Assembly (NCBI GenBank): GCA_040752005.1
Contig: JBFMFX010000010.1
Span: 1 to 64,000, forward strand
Origin: RBG-16-66-20 sp040752005
GTDB lineage: Bacteria; Pseudomonadota; Gammaproteobacteria; Burkholderiales; SG8-39
Direction of reading: 5' to 3'
Length of the DNA: 64,000 bases
Part shown: piece after piece, positions 45,204-52,940 of the stretch
Layout of the letters: each line of letters begins with the position of its first letter
Numbering within the stretch: position 1 is the first letter of the stretch
The notes under the pieces: generated by a model
Told to the model about the DNA's origin: nothing
Databases searched by the model: none
The model's input: the letters and a program-made list of their open reading frames with translations, nothing else
Position numbers and translations under genes: made by a program

Positions 45204-45718
45204 GGCGTCTTCAGCAGCGGCAGGATCCGGTTCTCGACGATCTCGGGCGAGAGCGCGCCGATGTGCTTGAAGCGGATCACGCCGTCTCGGTCCACGAGGT
45301 AGGTTTCGGGCACGCCGTACACGCCGTAGTCGATGCCCACGCGCCCGTCGCCGTCCACGACCGACAGGTCATACGGATCGCCGAAATGCTTGAGCCACGC
45401 GATCGCGTCCTCGGGCTTGTCCTTGTAGTTGAGGCCGACGATCGGCACCACCTTTTTCCTTGCCAGGTCAAGGAGCACCGGATGCTCCTCGCGGCAGGTC
45501 ACGCACCAGGACGCCCAGACGTTGAGCAGCCACGGCCGGCCCTTCATCTCGGCGGGACCGAAGCGGCGCTCCGGCGAGCCGAGCACCGGCAGATCGAAGT
45601 TGGGCGCCGGCCGGCCCACCAGCGGCGAGGGCACCTGCCGCGGATTGAGGTCGAGCCCGGCGTACAGGAACCCGGCGATGACGAGAAAGATCGCGAGCGG
45701 AATGAGCGCCCGCTTCAT
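45200..45718 (-). CDS. ccmG: Thioredoxin-like protein CcmG/DsbE
   Basis: Membrane-anchored periplasmic thioredoxin that reduces apocytochrome or CcmH disulfides. The 172 residues have an N-terminal anchor (about 5-22), the active site WASWCVTCREEHP (about 69-81) and the CcmG-specific loop GVYGVPETYLVDRDG with the cis-Pro. Electrons would come from CcdA/DsbD, not found in this window. Overlaps both neighbours by four bases. Confidence 0.95.
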   Translation of the reverse strand: MKRALIPLAIFLVIAGFLYAGLDLNPRQVPSPLVGRPAPNFDLPVLGSPERRFGPAEMKGRPWLLNVWASWCVTCREEHPVLLDLARKKVVPIVGLNYKDKPEDAIAWLKHFGDPYDLSVVDGDGRVGIDYGVYGVPETYLVDRDGVIRFKHIGALSPEIVENRILPLLKTP

Positions 45719-47667
45719 GCGCGCACCCCCTGCGCGAGGGCCGGAGCTGCGCGATGCGTGACGGTGCGGTAGCGCCGGTCGGCGGCGGCGAGCACGCCGC
45801 CCAGCGCCATGATGAGGCAGCCGATCCAGATCCAGCTCACGAAGGGTTTGACCTGCGCGCGCAGCGTCCAGGCGCCGTCTTCCAGGCGATCGCCGAGCGC
45901 GACGTACAGATGGCGAAATAGCCCGTAATCGATCGCCGCTTCGGTCATCGGCATTTGCTGCACCCGGTAGACGCGCTTTTCCGGTTGCAGCCGGGCGATC
46001 ACCTTACCGCCGCGCCACACGGTGACCATGGCGCGGGAGGCGGTGTAGTTGGGACCTTCCACCGGGCGCACGTCCTCGAAGCGGAATTCGTAGGCTCCGA
46101 CCATGACGCTCTTGCCGGGTTCGAGGCGCGCCTCGCGCTCGGCCTCGTAGCTTTTGACCAGCGTCACGCCGGCGACGAACACGCCCACGCCGGCGTGCGC
46201 GAGGAGCATGCCGAGAAACGCGGCCGGCATCGCCGAGAGTGGCTGCGAGCGCGCGCGCGCAAGGAGCGCCGCCGCGCTCGAGCCGATCAGCCAGAAGGCG
46301 GCCGCCAGCCCCGCGGCGGTGAGAAGTCCCCAGCGGCCGAAAAGGAAGGGCACGAGCGCCGCCGCAGCGATCGCCCCGGGCGCGATCCAGCGCACGCGGC
46401 GCAGAAGTGCCGCGGCATCGGCCTTTCGCCACGTGACCAGCGGCCCGATTCCGGCCGCGAGCAGCACCGGCGCCATCAGCGGCGCGAACACCGCGTCGAA
46501 GTAGGGCGGGCCGACCGAGATCTTGCCAAGGCCGAGCGCCTCGAGAAACAGCGGATAGAGCGTGCCCAGCATCACCGCGGCGGTGGCGGCGAGCAAAAGC
46601 ACGCTGTTGGCGAGCAGGAACGTCTCGCGCGAAAGCGGCGCGAAGACACCGCCCGGGGCGATACGCGGCGCGCGCCAGGCATAAAGGGCGAGCGACCCCC
46701 CGATCACGACGACAAGGAAAGCAAGGATGTAGACGCCGCGGCGCGGATCGGTGGCAAAGGCGTGCACCGAGGTGAGCACCCCCGAGCGGACGAGGAAGGT
46801 GCCAAGGAGCGAGAGCGAAAACGCAAGGATCGCCAGCAGCACGGTCCAGCCCTTGAAAAGACCTCGCTTCTCGGTCACCGCGAGCGAGTGGATGAGCGCG
46901 GTGCCCACGAGCCAGGGCATGAACGAGGCGTTTTCCACCGGGTCCCAGAACCACCAGCCGCCCCAGCCGAGCTCGTAATAGGCCCAGAAGCTGCCGAGCG
47001 CGATGCCGAGCGTGAGAAAGATCCACGCCGCGGTGGTCCAGGGCCGCGTCCAGCGCGCCCAGGCGGCATCGAGCCGTCCATCGAGCAGCGCCGCGATCGC
47101 AAAGGCGAACGCGACCGAGAAGCCCACATACCCCATGTAGAGCATCGGCGGATGAAACACCATGCCCGGGTCCTGGAGCAGCGGATTGAGGTCGCGCCCG
47201 TCGGGTGCGGCGGGCAACAACCGCTCGAAGGGGTTGGAGGTGAAGAGCAGAAACCCGAGAAAGCCTACGCTCACCAGCCCCATGACGCCAAGGATGCGCG
47301 CGAGCATCGGCTCGGGCAGGCTCTTGCTGAAGACCGACACCACGAGCATCCATCCCGAGAGCATCAGCATCCACAGAAGGAGCGAACCTTCGTGGCTGCC
47401 CCAGGTGGCGGCAAGGCGGTACGGCGCCGGCAGCATCGAGTTCGAGTTGTTGGCGACGTTCAACACCGAGAAATCGTTGGCGTAGAACGACCAGGCGAGC
47501 GCGCCAAACGCAAGCGCGATGAACACGAACAGCCCCTGCGCCGCCGGGCGCGCAAGCGCCATGAACGCGCCGATTCCGCGCGCCGCACCCACCAGCGGCA
47601 GCGTGCCCAGCACCACCGCAAGGCCAAGGGCGACGAAGAGCGCAAAGTGACCCAGTTCCGGGATCAT
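45715..47667 (-). CDS. ccmF: Cytochrome c heme lyase subunit CcmF
   Basis: Core of the system I ligase that attaches heme from CcmE to CxxCH motifs. The 650 residues have about 15 membrane helices and the tryptophan-rich WWD signature WGGWWFWDPVENASFMPWL (about 230-248). Flanking periplasmic His residues for heme are in place (FHPPMLYMGY; HSLAVTEKRG), and the C-terminal periplasmic domain precedes a last helix. Full length, with the typical start MIPELGHFALFVAL. Confidence 0.96.
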   Translation of the reverse strand: MIPELGHFALFVALGLAVVLGTLPLVGAARGIGAFMALARPAAQGLFVFIALAFGALAWSFYANDFSVLNVANNSNSMLPAPYRLAATWGSHEGSLLLWMLMLSGWMLVVSVFSKSLPEPMLARILGVMGLVSVGFLGFLLFTSNPFERLLPAAPDGRDLNPLLQDPGMVFHPPMLYMGYVGFSVAFAFAIAALLDGRLDAAWARWTRPWTTAAWIFLTLGIALGSFWAYYELGWGGWWFWDPVENASFMPWLVGTALIHSLAVTEKRGLFKGWTVLLAILAFSLSLLGTFLVRSGVLTSVHAFATDPRRGVYILAFLVVVIGGSLALYAWRAPRIAPGGVFAPLSRETFLLANSVLLLAATAAVMLGTLYPLFLEALGLGKISVGPPYFDAVFAPLMAPVLLAAGIGPLVTWRKADAAALLRRVRWIAPGAIAAAALVPFLFGRWGLLTAAGLAAAFWLIGSSAAALLARARSQPLSAMPAAFLGMLLAHAGVGVFVAGVTLVKSYEAEREARLEPGKSVMVGAYEFRFEDVRPVEGPNYTASRAMVTVWRGGKVIARLQPEKRVYRVQQMPMTEAAIDYGLFRHLYVALGDRLEDGAWTLRAQVKPFVSWIWIGCLIMALGGVLAAADRRYRTVTHRAAPALAQGVRA

Positions 47668-48146
47668 CGCGGCGCCACCACCGTCCGTGCGGCCTTCTCG
47701 GCCTGCGCCTTCACCATGCCCTCGCGGTGCGCCTTGTCGAGCGCCGCGGCCGCCTCGGGCGGCATGTAGTTCTCGTCGTGCTTGGCGAGCACCTCGTGCG
47801 CCCGGAACACGCCGTCGGGGCCGAGACGCCCCTGCGCCACCACCCCTTTGCCTTCCTTGAAGAGATCGGGAAGGATTCCGCTGTAGCTGACCGGCACTCG
47901 CTCGGCGGTGTCGGTGACGATGAACTGCACCGTCAGGCCGTCGGGCAGCCGCTTGAGGCTGCCCGCCTCCACCATGCCGCCGATGCGAAAGGTGCGATCG
48001 AGCGGCGCCTCCTTTTTCGCCACCTGGCTGGGGCTGTAGAAGAAGACGAGGTTGGAACGGAACGCGTTCAGCACGAGCGCCGCCGCAACCGCGAGCAGCG
48101 CAAGCCCGCTGACGACGGCGATGAGGCGGCGATGGCGGGGTTTCAT
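47664..48146 (-). CDS. ccmE: Heme chaperone CcmE
   Basis: Binds heme covalently in the periplasm through a His and delivers it to CcmF. The 160 residues have an N-terminal anchor (about 8-28), an OB-fold, and the heme-binding AKHDENYMPPE (about 121-131). The start ATG overlaps the ccmD stop (ATGA). A lysine/alanine-rich tail follows the heme motif. Confidence 0.96.
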   Translation of the reverse strand: MKPRHRRLIAVVSGLALLAVAAALVLNAFRSNLVFFYSPSQVAKKEAPLDRTFRIGGMVEAGSLKRLPDGLTVQFIVTDTAERVPVSYSGILPDLFKEGKGVVAQGRLGPDGVFRAHEVLAKHDENYMPPEAAAALDKAHREGMVKAQAEKAARTVVAPR

Positions 48147-48307
48147 GCGAGCGCGACTCTGACCGCTGCGCGGCGGACTTTCTTGATCCGGCGCAAAAGG
48201 AGTGCGATTTCCACCGCTATGCTGAGCGCGGCGACGCCGTAGGAGCCCCAGACGAAGGGCGCATAGCCGCCCATGGCGGCGAATTCGGCGAGGCTGCCCC
48301 AGTTCAA
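48143..48307 (-). CDS. ccmD: Heme exporter small protein CcmD
   Basis: Small membrane protein that helps release holo-CcmE from CcmABC. The 54 residues show FAAMGGYAPFVWGSYGVAAL, one membrane helix, and the basic tail RRIKKVRRAA, all typical of CcmD. Start: a TTG at 48307 with a perfect AAAGGAGG seven bases upstream, overlapping the ccmC stop as TTGA. An in-frame ATG at 48328 would add seven residues but has no ribosome site, since the AAAGGAGG lies downstream of it. Confidence 0.88.
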   Translation of the reverse strand: MNWGSLAEFAAMGGYAPFVWGSYGVAALSIAVEIALLLRRIKKVRRAAVRVALA

Positions 48308-49035
48308 GCTGCGGCCTCCTTTACCCATGCCGCATCGCGTTCGCGCTCCAGGATGATCGCCCGCACCCGCGCAAGTGAAATGGCGATCGAATACATCCAG
48401 GCGGCCAGGGCCATGAGCAACATCCCGGCGAGCATCGTCGCCGCCATCTTCGGCGCGGCCGTCAGACTCACCGAAGCGCCCTGGTGCAGCGTGTTCCACC
48501 ACTGGACCGAAAAATAGATGATCGGAACGTTCACGACACCCACCAGTGCGAGAATCGCGCTCGCCCGGTCGGCGCGGCGCGGGTCCTCGATCGCCTCCTT
48601 GAGAGCGATGAACCCTAGATACAGAAAGAGCAGAATGAGTTCCGAGGTCAGGCGCGCATCCCAAACCCAGTAGGTGCCCCAGGTGGGCCGGCCCCAGAGC
48701 GCCCCGCTCCAGAGCGCAAGGAACGTGAACATCGCGCCGGTGGGGGCGAGCGCCGAGGCCATCATGCCCGAAAGCCGCGTGTTGAGCACCAGCCCGAGCC
48801 CCGCCCAGCCGGCCATCACCAGGTAGAGGAACATGGACATCCAGGCCGCCGGCACGTGCAGAAAGATGATCCGGTAGGCCTCGCCCTGGGTGGCGTCGGT
48901 CGGCGCGACGAAGAAGCCGACGTACAGGCCTGCCGCGGCGAACAGAACCGCGGCCGACGCAAACCACGGGATCATTCGGCCGGCGAGCGGATAGAACGCC
49001 TGCGGCGAAGCATAGGTGTACAGGGCGGAGAACAT
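48304..49035 (-). CDS. ccmC: Heme exporter / heme handling protein CcmC
   Basis: Loads heme onto CcmE. The 243 residues have six membrane helices and the WWD motif WGTYWVWDARLTSELILLFLYL (about 114-135), with flanking His ligands in FLHVPAAWMSM (about 59-69) and WWNTLHQGASVSL. The ATG at 49035 (MFSALYTYASPQAFYPLAG) is the family start, 16 bp after ccmB. The frame remains open beyond it only across the assembly gap. Confidence 0.95.
   Translation of the reverse strand: MFSALYTYASPQAFYPLAGRMIPWFASAAVLFAAAGLYVGFFVAPTDATQGEAYRIIFLHVPAAWMSMFLYLVMAGWAGLGLVLNTRLSGMMASALAPTGAMFTFLALWSGALWGRPTWGTYWVWDARLTSELILLFLYLGFIALKEAIEDPRRADRASAILALVGVVNVPIIYFSVQWWNTLHQGASVSLTAAPKMAATMLAGMLLMALAAWMYSIAISLARVRAIILERERDAAWVKEAAA
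48315..48322 (-). promoter_or_regulatory. Shine-Dalgarno AAAGGAGG deciding the ccmD start
   Basis: The minus strand reads AAAGGAGG, then seven bases, then TTG. It lies inside the last codons of ccmC. Its position shows that ccmD begins with TTG at 48307 rather than with the ATG at 48328. Confidence 0.75.
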
Positions 49036-49051
49036 CAGGCGGTGAAGGAAG

Positions 49052-49715
49052 TCAATCGAGGGCGACGCGCAAGGCGGCGCAGCTTGCCCACAGGCCGAAG
49101 ACCAAGGATACCGCAAGAAGCGCGCCGAGCAGCGAAAGATGCGGCGCGGGATCGAGGCCCGAGAGCGCGGCGGTGACCGCGCCGGCACCGAAGACNNNNN
49201 NNNNNAAGCGGCAGCACGAGGATGCCGGCGAGCACGCCGGCGCCACGCACGCCGAGGGTGAGCGCCGCGCCGGTGGCGCCAACGAGGCTGAGCACCGGCG
49301 TGCCGACGAGCACCGCCGCGAGCAGCACGCCGAGCGCCTCGGCGGGTAGCCCGTACTGCAGTCCGATGAGCGGGGCGATCAGCGCAAGGGGCAGGCCGGT
49401 GGTCAGCCAGTGCGCCGCGATCTTTCCGGCCACCAGCGCCGCGAGCGGCTGCGCCGAGACGAGCATCTGCTCGAGCGTGCCGTCGGCGGAATCGGTGGCG
49501 AACAGGCGCGGAAGCGAAAGCAGCGACGCGAGCAGCGCGCCGACCCAGATCACCCCGGCGCCCATCGCGCGGATCTGGCCGGGTTCGGCCCCGGTGCCGA
49601 GCGGAAAAAGGCTCGCGACGATGATGAAAAACACGAGCACGTTGGCAGCGTCGCTTTTCCTGCGCAGCGCGACGAGCAGATCGCGCCGCAACGCCATCGC
49701 AAAGGCCGCGCTCAC
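49052..49715 (-). CDS. ccmB: Heme exporter permease CcmB, interrupted by an assembly gap
   Basis: Membrane subunit of the CcmABC complex. The N-terminal ~170 residues (MALRRDLLVALRRKSDAANV, FPLGTGAEPGQIRAMGAGVI, DGTLEQMLVSAQPLAALVAG) and the C-terminal ~47 (FGAGAVTAALSGLDPAPHLS to the stop) are both CcmB but lie in different frames either side of ten Ns (49196-49205). The gap falls in the conserved LVLPL-FGAGA segment, where about five codons should be, so the frameshift comes from the arbitrary length of the N run and not from mutation. Start GTG at 49715, nine bases after ccmA; an ATG at 49697 is the alternative. Confidence 0.9.
49196..49205. other. Assembly gap (10 Ns)
   Basis: Ten Ns placed within ccmB. 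The coding frame differs on the two sides, so the true number of missing bases is not 10; family alignment suggests about 15. Confidence 0.99.
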
Positions 49716-49723
49716 GGCCGCAA

Positions 49724-50347
49724 CTACGCGCCCAGCGCGACGGTATGCACCGCGCGCGCCGCCAGCGGGATCTCCTGATGCGAGGTGAGCACGACCATGC
49801 CTCCAGCGGCAAGGTGCGCCGCGACGAGCTCGCGCACGCAGCCGATGCCGTCCTCGTCGAGCGCGGCGAAGGGCTCGTCGAGCAGCCAAAGCGGCACGCG
49901 CGCGGCAAGCGCAAGGCGGGCGAGCGCGACGCGCCGCCGTTGACCCTCCGAGAGCACGCGAGCGGGCAGTTCCGCCTGCGCGGCGATGCCGAGGCGCTCC
50001 AGCGCCGCGCGGCGCTCGGCGGCGCCTGCGGCGATCGCCCCGAGACGGAGCGAAAACTCCAGGTTTTCGGCCACTGTAAGTTCACCCTTTACTGCCGGCG
50101 CGTGGCCGATGAAGAGCATCTGGGCGCCGTACTCCTCGGCCAGTTCGCCGATCGGGGCACCGCGCCAGCGCACTTCGCCCTCCACCGGCCGGGTGAGCCC
50201 GGCGAGGATGCGAAGCAGGCTCGTCTTGCCACTGCCGTTCGGCCCGCGCACGCGCGCGAGATCTCCCGCTTCGAGCGCGATCGAGATACCGCCGAACAGA
50301 CGCCGCCCGCCGCGCTCGCAGGCCACCGCGTGGACCGAAAGGGTCAT
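49724..50347 (-). CDS. ccmA: Heme exporter ATP-binding protein CcmA
   Basis: ABC ATPase powering release of holo-CcmE from CcmC. The 207 residues contain Walker A VRGPNGSGKTSLLRILAGLT (about 33-52), the CcmA-specific IGHAPAVKGELTVAENLEF, the signature LSEGQRRRVALARL (about 132-145) and Walker B PLWLLDEPFAALDEDG. It follows the FHA gene by 19 bp and starts the ccmABCDEFGHI set. Confidence 0.95.
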   Translation of the reverse strand: MTLSVHAVACERGGRRLFGGISIALEAGDLARVRGPNGSGKTSLLRILAGLTRPVEGEVRWRGAPIGELAEEYGAQMLFIGHAPAVKGELTVAENLEFSLRLGAIAAGAAERRAALERLGIAAQAELPARVLSEGQRRRVALARLALAARVPLWLLDEPFAALDEDGIGCVRELVAAHLAAGGMVVLTSHQEIPLAARAVHTVALGA

Positions 50348-50366
50348 CGAGCCTGGCGAACGCCGC

Positions 50367-51368
50367 CTACTCGGCGGTGAGCCTGAACGTTACCAGTTCG
50401 TCTGGGCCCGTCACGACTCCGAACGTGCCGCACAGTACGATGACACCGCTGTCCTCCAGGGGCAACTCGCCCTCGCAGGTGGCTTCTTTTCCGGATCCGA
50501 AGCGGACGCGGGTGCCGTTCCTGCTGAGGTTGATCAAACACGGCAATCCGTGCTCGCGCCAGACAATCCTCGCGTGCTTGCGCGAGACATAGGGGAGAGG
50601 AACGATCACATGGTTGTCCGGACCGCGGCCGAGCTCGATGTCGCCGTCGGTGGCGCGGAACCGGTATTCAGCGCCCTTGAAACTTAGGACGAGTCCGCGC
50701 TTCGGCTTGGTCGTCGGGGTGGGTGCAGCGGGCTCCGCGACCGGCGCACGCGCGCTCGGCGCGGCAGGCGCCTCTCCGGACGGCTTCGGCGGAGTCGCGC
50801 CGACGGCCGCCTGCGGCGCCGCGCCCGGATCCGGCGGCTGCGTCGCTTCGGCGCGCGCCAGAACGCGGTACGCTGTCGCGCCTTCCGCCCTTGGGAACAG
50901 TTCGAAGCCTTCTCCGGGTGAGATGCCGGCTGCGTCGAGCAGCGTCTTGTCCACGAGGACCTCGCCGGGCGGGCATTTCTCGAGCAGCATGCCTGCGACA
51001 TTTACCGGCTCGCCGGAGATCCTGCCGGCGATGATGCGGACTGGCCCGTGTGCCAGCGCGATCCTCGCCTTGACCACCATGGTCGAGGAAGACGCAGCGA
51101 TCTGGGCGAGCCGTCTTTGAATTCGCGTGGCGGCCTCGAGCGCGGCCTTCGGTTGAGCGAAACTGCAGAGGGTGACGTCACCCACGGTGTGCGTCACCAC
51201 TCCCCGACTCGAAACGACGGCCTCGGTGACCGAGGCCTTGGCCTGGCCGAGCTGCTGGTGGCCTAGCCAGTCCTTCAATGGGGCCGTCACCGTCGGATCG
51301 CTGGCCTTGACCCGCTCGGTCCAGACCGTCACGAATAGCAGACTCTGTGCGTTGCTGAGTACTGCCAT
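50367..51368 (-). CDS. FHA-domain protein with degenerate adenylate/guanylate cyclase domain
   Basis: A 333-residue soluble protein. Residues ~8-170 resemble a class III nucleotide cyclase (HTVGDVTLCSFAQPKAALEA, ARIALAHGPVRIIAG, SGEPVNVAGMLLEKCPPGEV), but the first metal-binding Asp motif is replaced by TVWTERVKAS, so catalysis is doubtful. A Pro/Ala linker (about 175-225) leads to an FHA domain (about 228-333) with the phosphothreonine-binding set GRG, VSRKHARI and RNGTRV. It lies between the FAD/[2Fe-2S] reductase (10 bp) and ccmA (19 bp). FHA implies recognition of a phosphorylated partner, perhaps from the Ser/Thr kinase at 29144 (inference). Confidence 0.8.
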   Translation of the reverse strand: MAVLSNAQSLLFVTVWTERVKASDPTVTAPLKDWLGHQQLGQAKASVTEAVVSSRGVVTHTVGDVTLCSFAQPKAALEAATRIQRRLAQIAASSSTMVVKARIALAHGPVRIIAGRISGEPVNVAGMLLEKCPPGEVLVDKTLLDAAGISPGEGFELFPRAEGATAYRVLARAEATQPPDPGAAPQAAVGATPPKPSGEAPAAPSARAPVAEPAAPTPTTKPKRGLVLSFKGAEYRFRATDGDIELGRGPDNHVIVPLPYVSRKHARIVWREHGLPCLINLSRNGTRVRFGSGKEATCEGELPLEDSGVIVLCGTFGVVTGPDELVTFRLTAE

Positions 51369-51378
51369 CAGCGTTCGC

Positions 51379-52647
51379 TCATGCGTCCAGGCTCAGCGCG
51401 GTCTTCGGCACCGCGATGCAGGCAAGGCAGCTGCCTTTCTCGACGTCCGCTCCCGGCGGTGTGAGGTAGGTAAACTCGCCCTCGCGCACTGCGGTGGCGC
51501 AGGTGCCGCAGTTACCGGCGCGGCACCCCGATTCGATGCGAATACCGTTCGCCTCGGCGAACTCAAGCAGCGAGCCTGCGCCTTCCGTCCAGACCAACCT
51601 TTTGCCGGAACGGGCAAACTGGAGTTCGATGCCCGGCGCGTCGGATCCTGCGGCATGGCTCGCCCGTGACACTTTCCTCACGGACGCCGGGCCGAAAGCC
51701 TCGAAATGGATCCGGTCTTCGGGCACGTTCCATGCCGCGAGGTCACGCGTCAGAGATTCCATCATCGGCGGCGGTCCGCAGATGTAAAAGTCGAAATTGG
51801 AGACCTTTAGCACGCGCTTGAGTAACTCTACGCTCACCCGCTCCGCGTGGTCGTAGTCGATTCCGACGCGGTCCTCCGGCAGAGGATCGGAATAGCAGAT
51901 GACGACGCGGATGTTCTGGTGCTGCGCTGCCAGCTCGCGCAAATAGTCCTTCATGATGTGCTCACGGCTGTTGCGAACACCGTAAAAAAACCAGGTCTCG
52001 CGCTTGCCGGGAGCGGCGGCGACATAGTTCAGCATGCTGAGCACCGGGGTCACGCCGATTCCGCCGCCGATCAGCACGACCGGGCCATGGTGCTCCACGT
52101 CGAGGTGAAAATGTCCCGCGGGTGCCTTGACGTCGACAAAATCGCCTACCTGCAGCTGGTCGTGGAAATAACTCGAGACGAGCCCGGCTTTGCCCTGCGG
52201 GTCGTTGGGCGGCGGCGGCAGCCGCTTGATCGTCACGCGATAGTAGTCGGTATGCTCCGGGCTGTCGGACAAGGAATAACAGCGCGTCACCTCGCGCGGT
52301 TGTCCGGGTATCGCAAGTCGGAACGTCAAGTACTGGCCGGGCAGAAAGGGCGGCAGCGGCTTTCCGTCGTGCGGCGAGAGATAGAACGAGCAGATCGACT
52401 CGGCCTCGAGCACCTTCCCCTCGATGCGAAACTTGCGGTAACCCGACCACGCCTGGGCTTCCTGAATGGAGATTTGCGCAAGCGGGTGTCGGACGGCTTC
52501 CAAACGCGCTCGCAGCACCGCCTTTTCCTCTTCGTGCAGGTCGGCAAGGCGGCGCTGACGACGGAACGCCTCAAGGAGCAGCATCCCCAGATAGCCCGCG
52601 CCGAGCAGGGTCGCGAGCAAAGCAACAGCATGGATTGCGGCAACCAT
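51379..52647 (-). CDS. Membrane-anchored ferredoxin-NAD(P)H reductase with C-terminal [2Fe-2S] domain
   Basis: A 422-residue electron-transfer protein: N-terminal membrane helix (about 3-28), short coiled coil, FAD-binding FNR-type barrel (about 70-180, RCYSLSDSP flavin motif), NAD-binding domain (VVLIGGGIGVTPVLSMLNYV; YICGPPPMMESL), and a plant-type [2Fe-2S] domain at the end (CRAGNCGTC plus a fourth Cys in KGSCLAC). The domain order is FAD-NAD-FeS, as in phthalate dioxygenase reductase, and differs from NqrF, where FeS comes first. It could pass electrons between NAD(P)H and the membrane or cytochromes encoded upstream. Heads a unit with the FHA and ccm genes. Confidence 0.88.
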   Translation of the reverse strand: MVAAIHAVALLATLLGAGYLGMLLLEAFRRQRRLADLHEEEKAVLRARLEAVRHPLAQISIQEAQAWSGYRKFRIEGKVLEAESICSFYLSPHDGKPLPPFLPGQYLTFRLAIPGQPREVTRCYSLSDSPEHTDYYRVTIKRLPPPPNDPQGKAGLVSSYFHDQLQVGDFVDVKAPAGHFHLDVEHHGPVVLIGGGIGVTPVLSMLNYVAAAPGKRETWFFYGVRNSREHIMKDYLRELAAQHQNIRVVICYSDPLPEDRVGIDYDHAERVSVELLKRVLKVSNFDFYICGPPPMMESLTRDLAAWNVPEDRIHFEAFGPASVRKVSRASHAAGSDAPGIELQFARSGKRLVWTEGAGSLLEFAEANGIRIESGCRAGNCGTCATAVREGEFTYLTPPGADVEKGSCLACIAVPKTALSLDA

Positions 52648-52940
52648 GCGCCAGTCAAGCCCCGCCGCAGCGGAAGCAACAATGTTTTCGGTCGTACTCT
52701 TTCATCGCAGGTCGGTTGACCCTCGCCTTGGCGCTTGCCGGAAGGCGGCCAACACGCCAGGCTGTTTCTTTCCTTTCGCGGCACGCGCGGGCGACGAATG
52801 TCACCCTCTCCGCCCGCGGCCGCGCGGCACAACGCTGCCCCGAATCCGTACGTAAGCGAGCATTCATGCCAGCGTCATTCTCCTTGCGTTGCGCTCGGCG
52901 GCCCCATTCGGCCGCGCTCGACCATGATCCGCGAACCACC
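52648..52940. other. 293-bp spacer between the outer-membrane barrel gene and the reductase gene
   Basis: No gene is supported here. Short frames on both strands lack ribosome sites and protein-like composition. A GCGGCC-CCATTC-GGCCGC inverted repeat at 52898-52915 lies about 25 bp after the barrel gene's stop and could weakly terminate or stabilise that transcript; there is no T-run. The reductase-FHA-ccm promoter presumably lies here, but I see no convincing -35/-10 pair. Confidence 0.4.

Noticed and set aside
49035..50085. A fused ccmB-ccmC reading frame, or a ccmB frameshift pseudogene
   Set aside because: Both effects arise from the ten Ns at 49196-49205. Each side is good CcmB sequence and ccmC has its own start at 49035.
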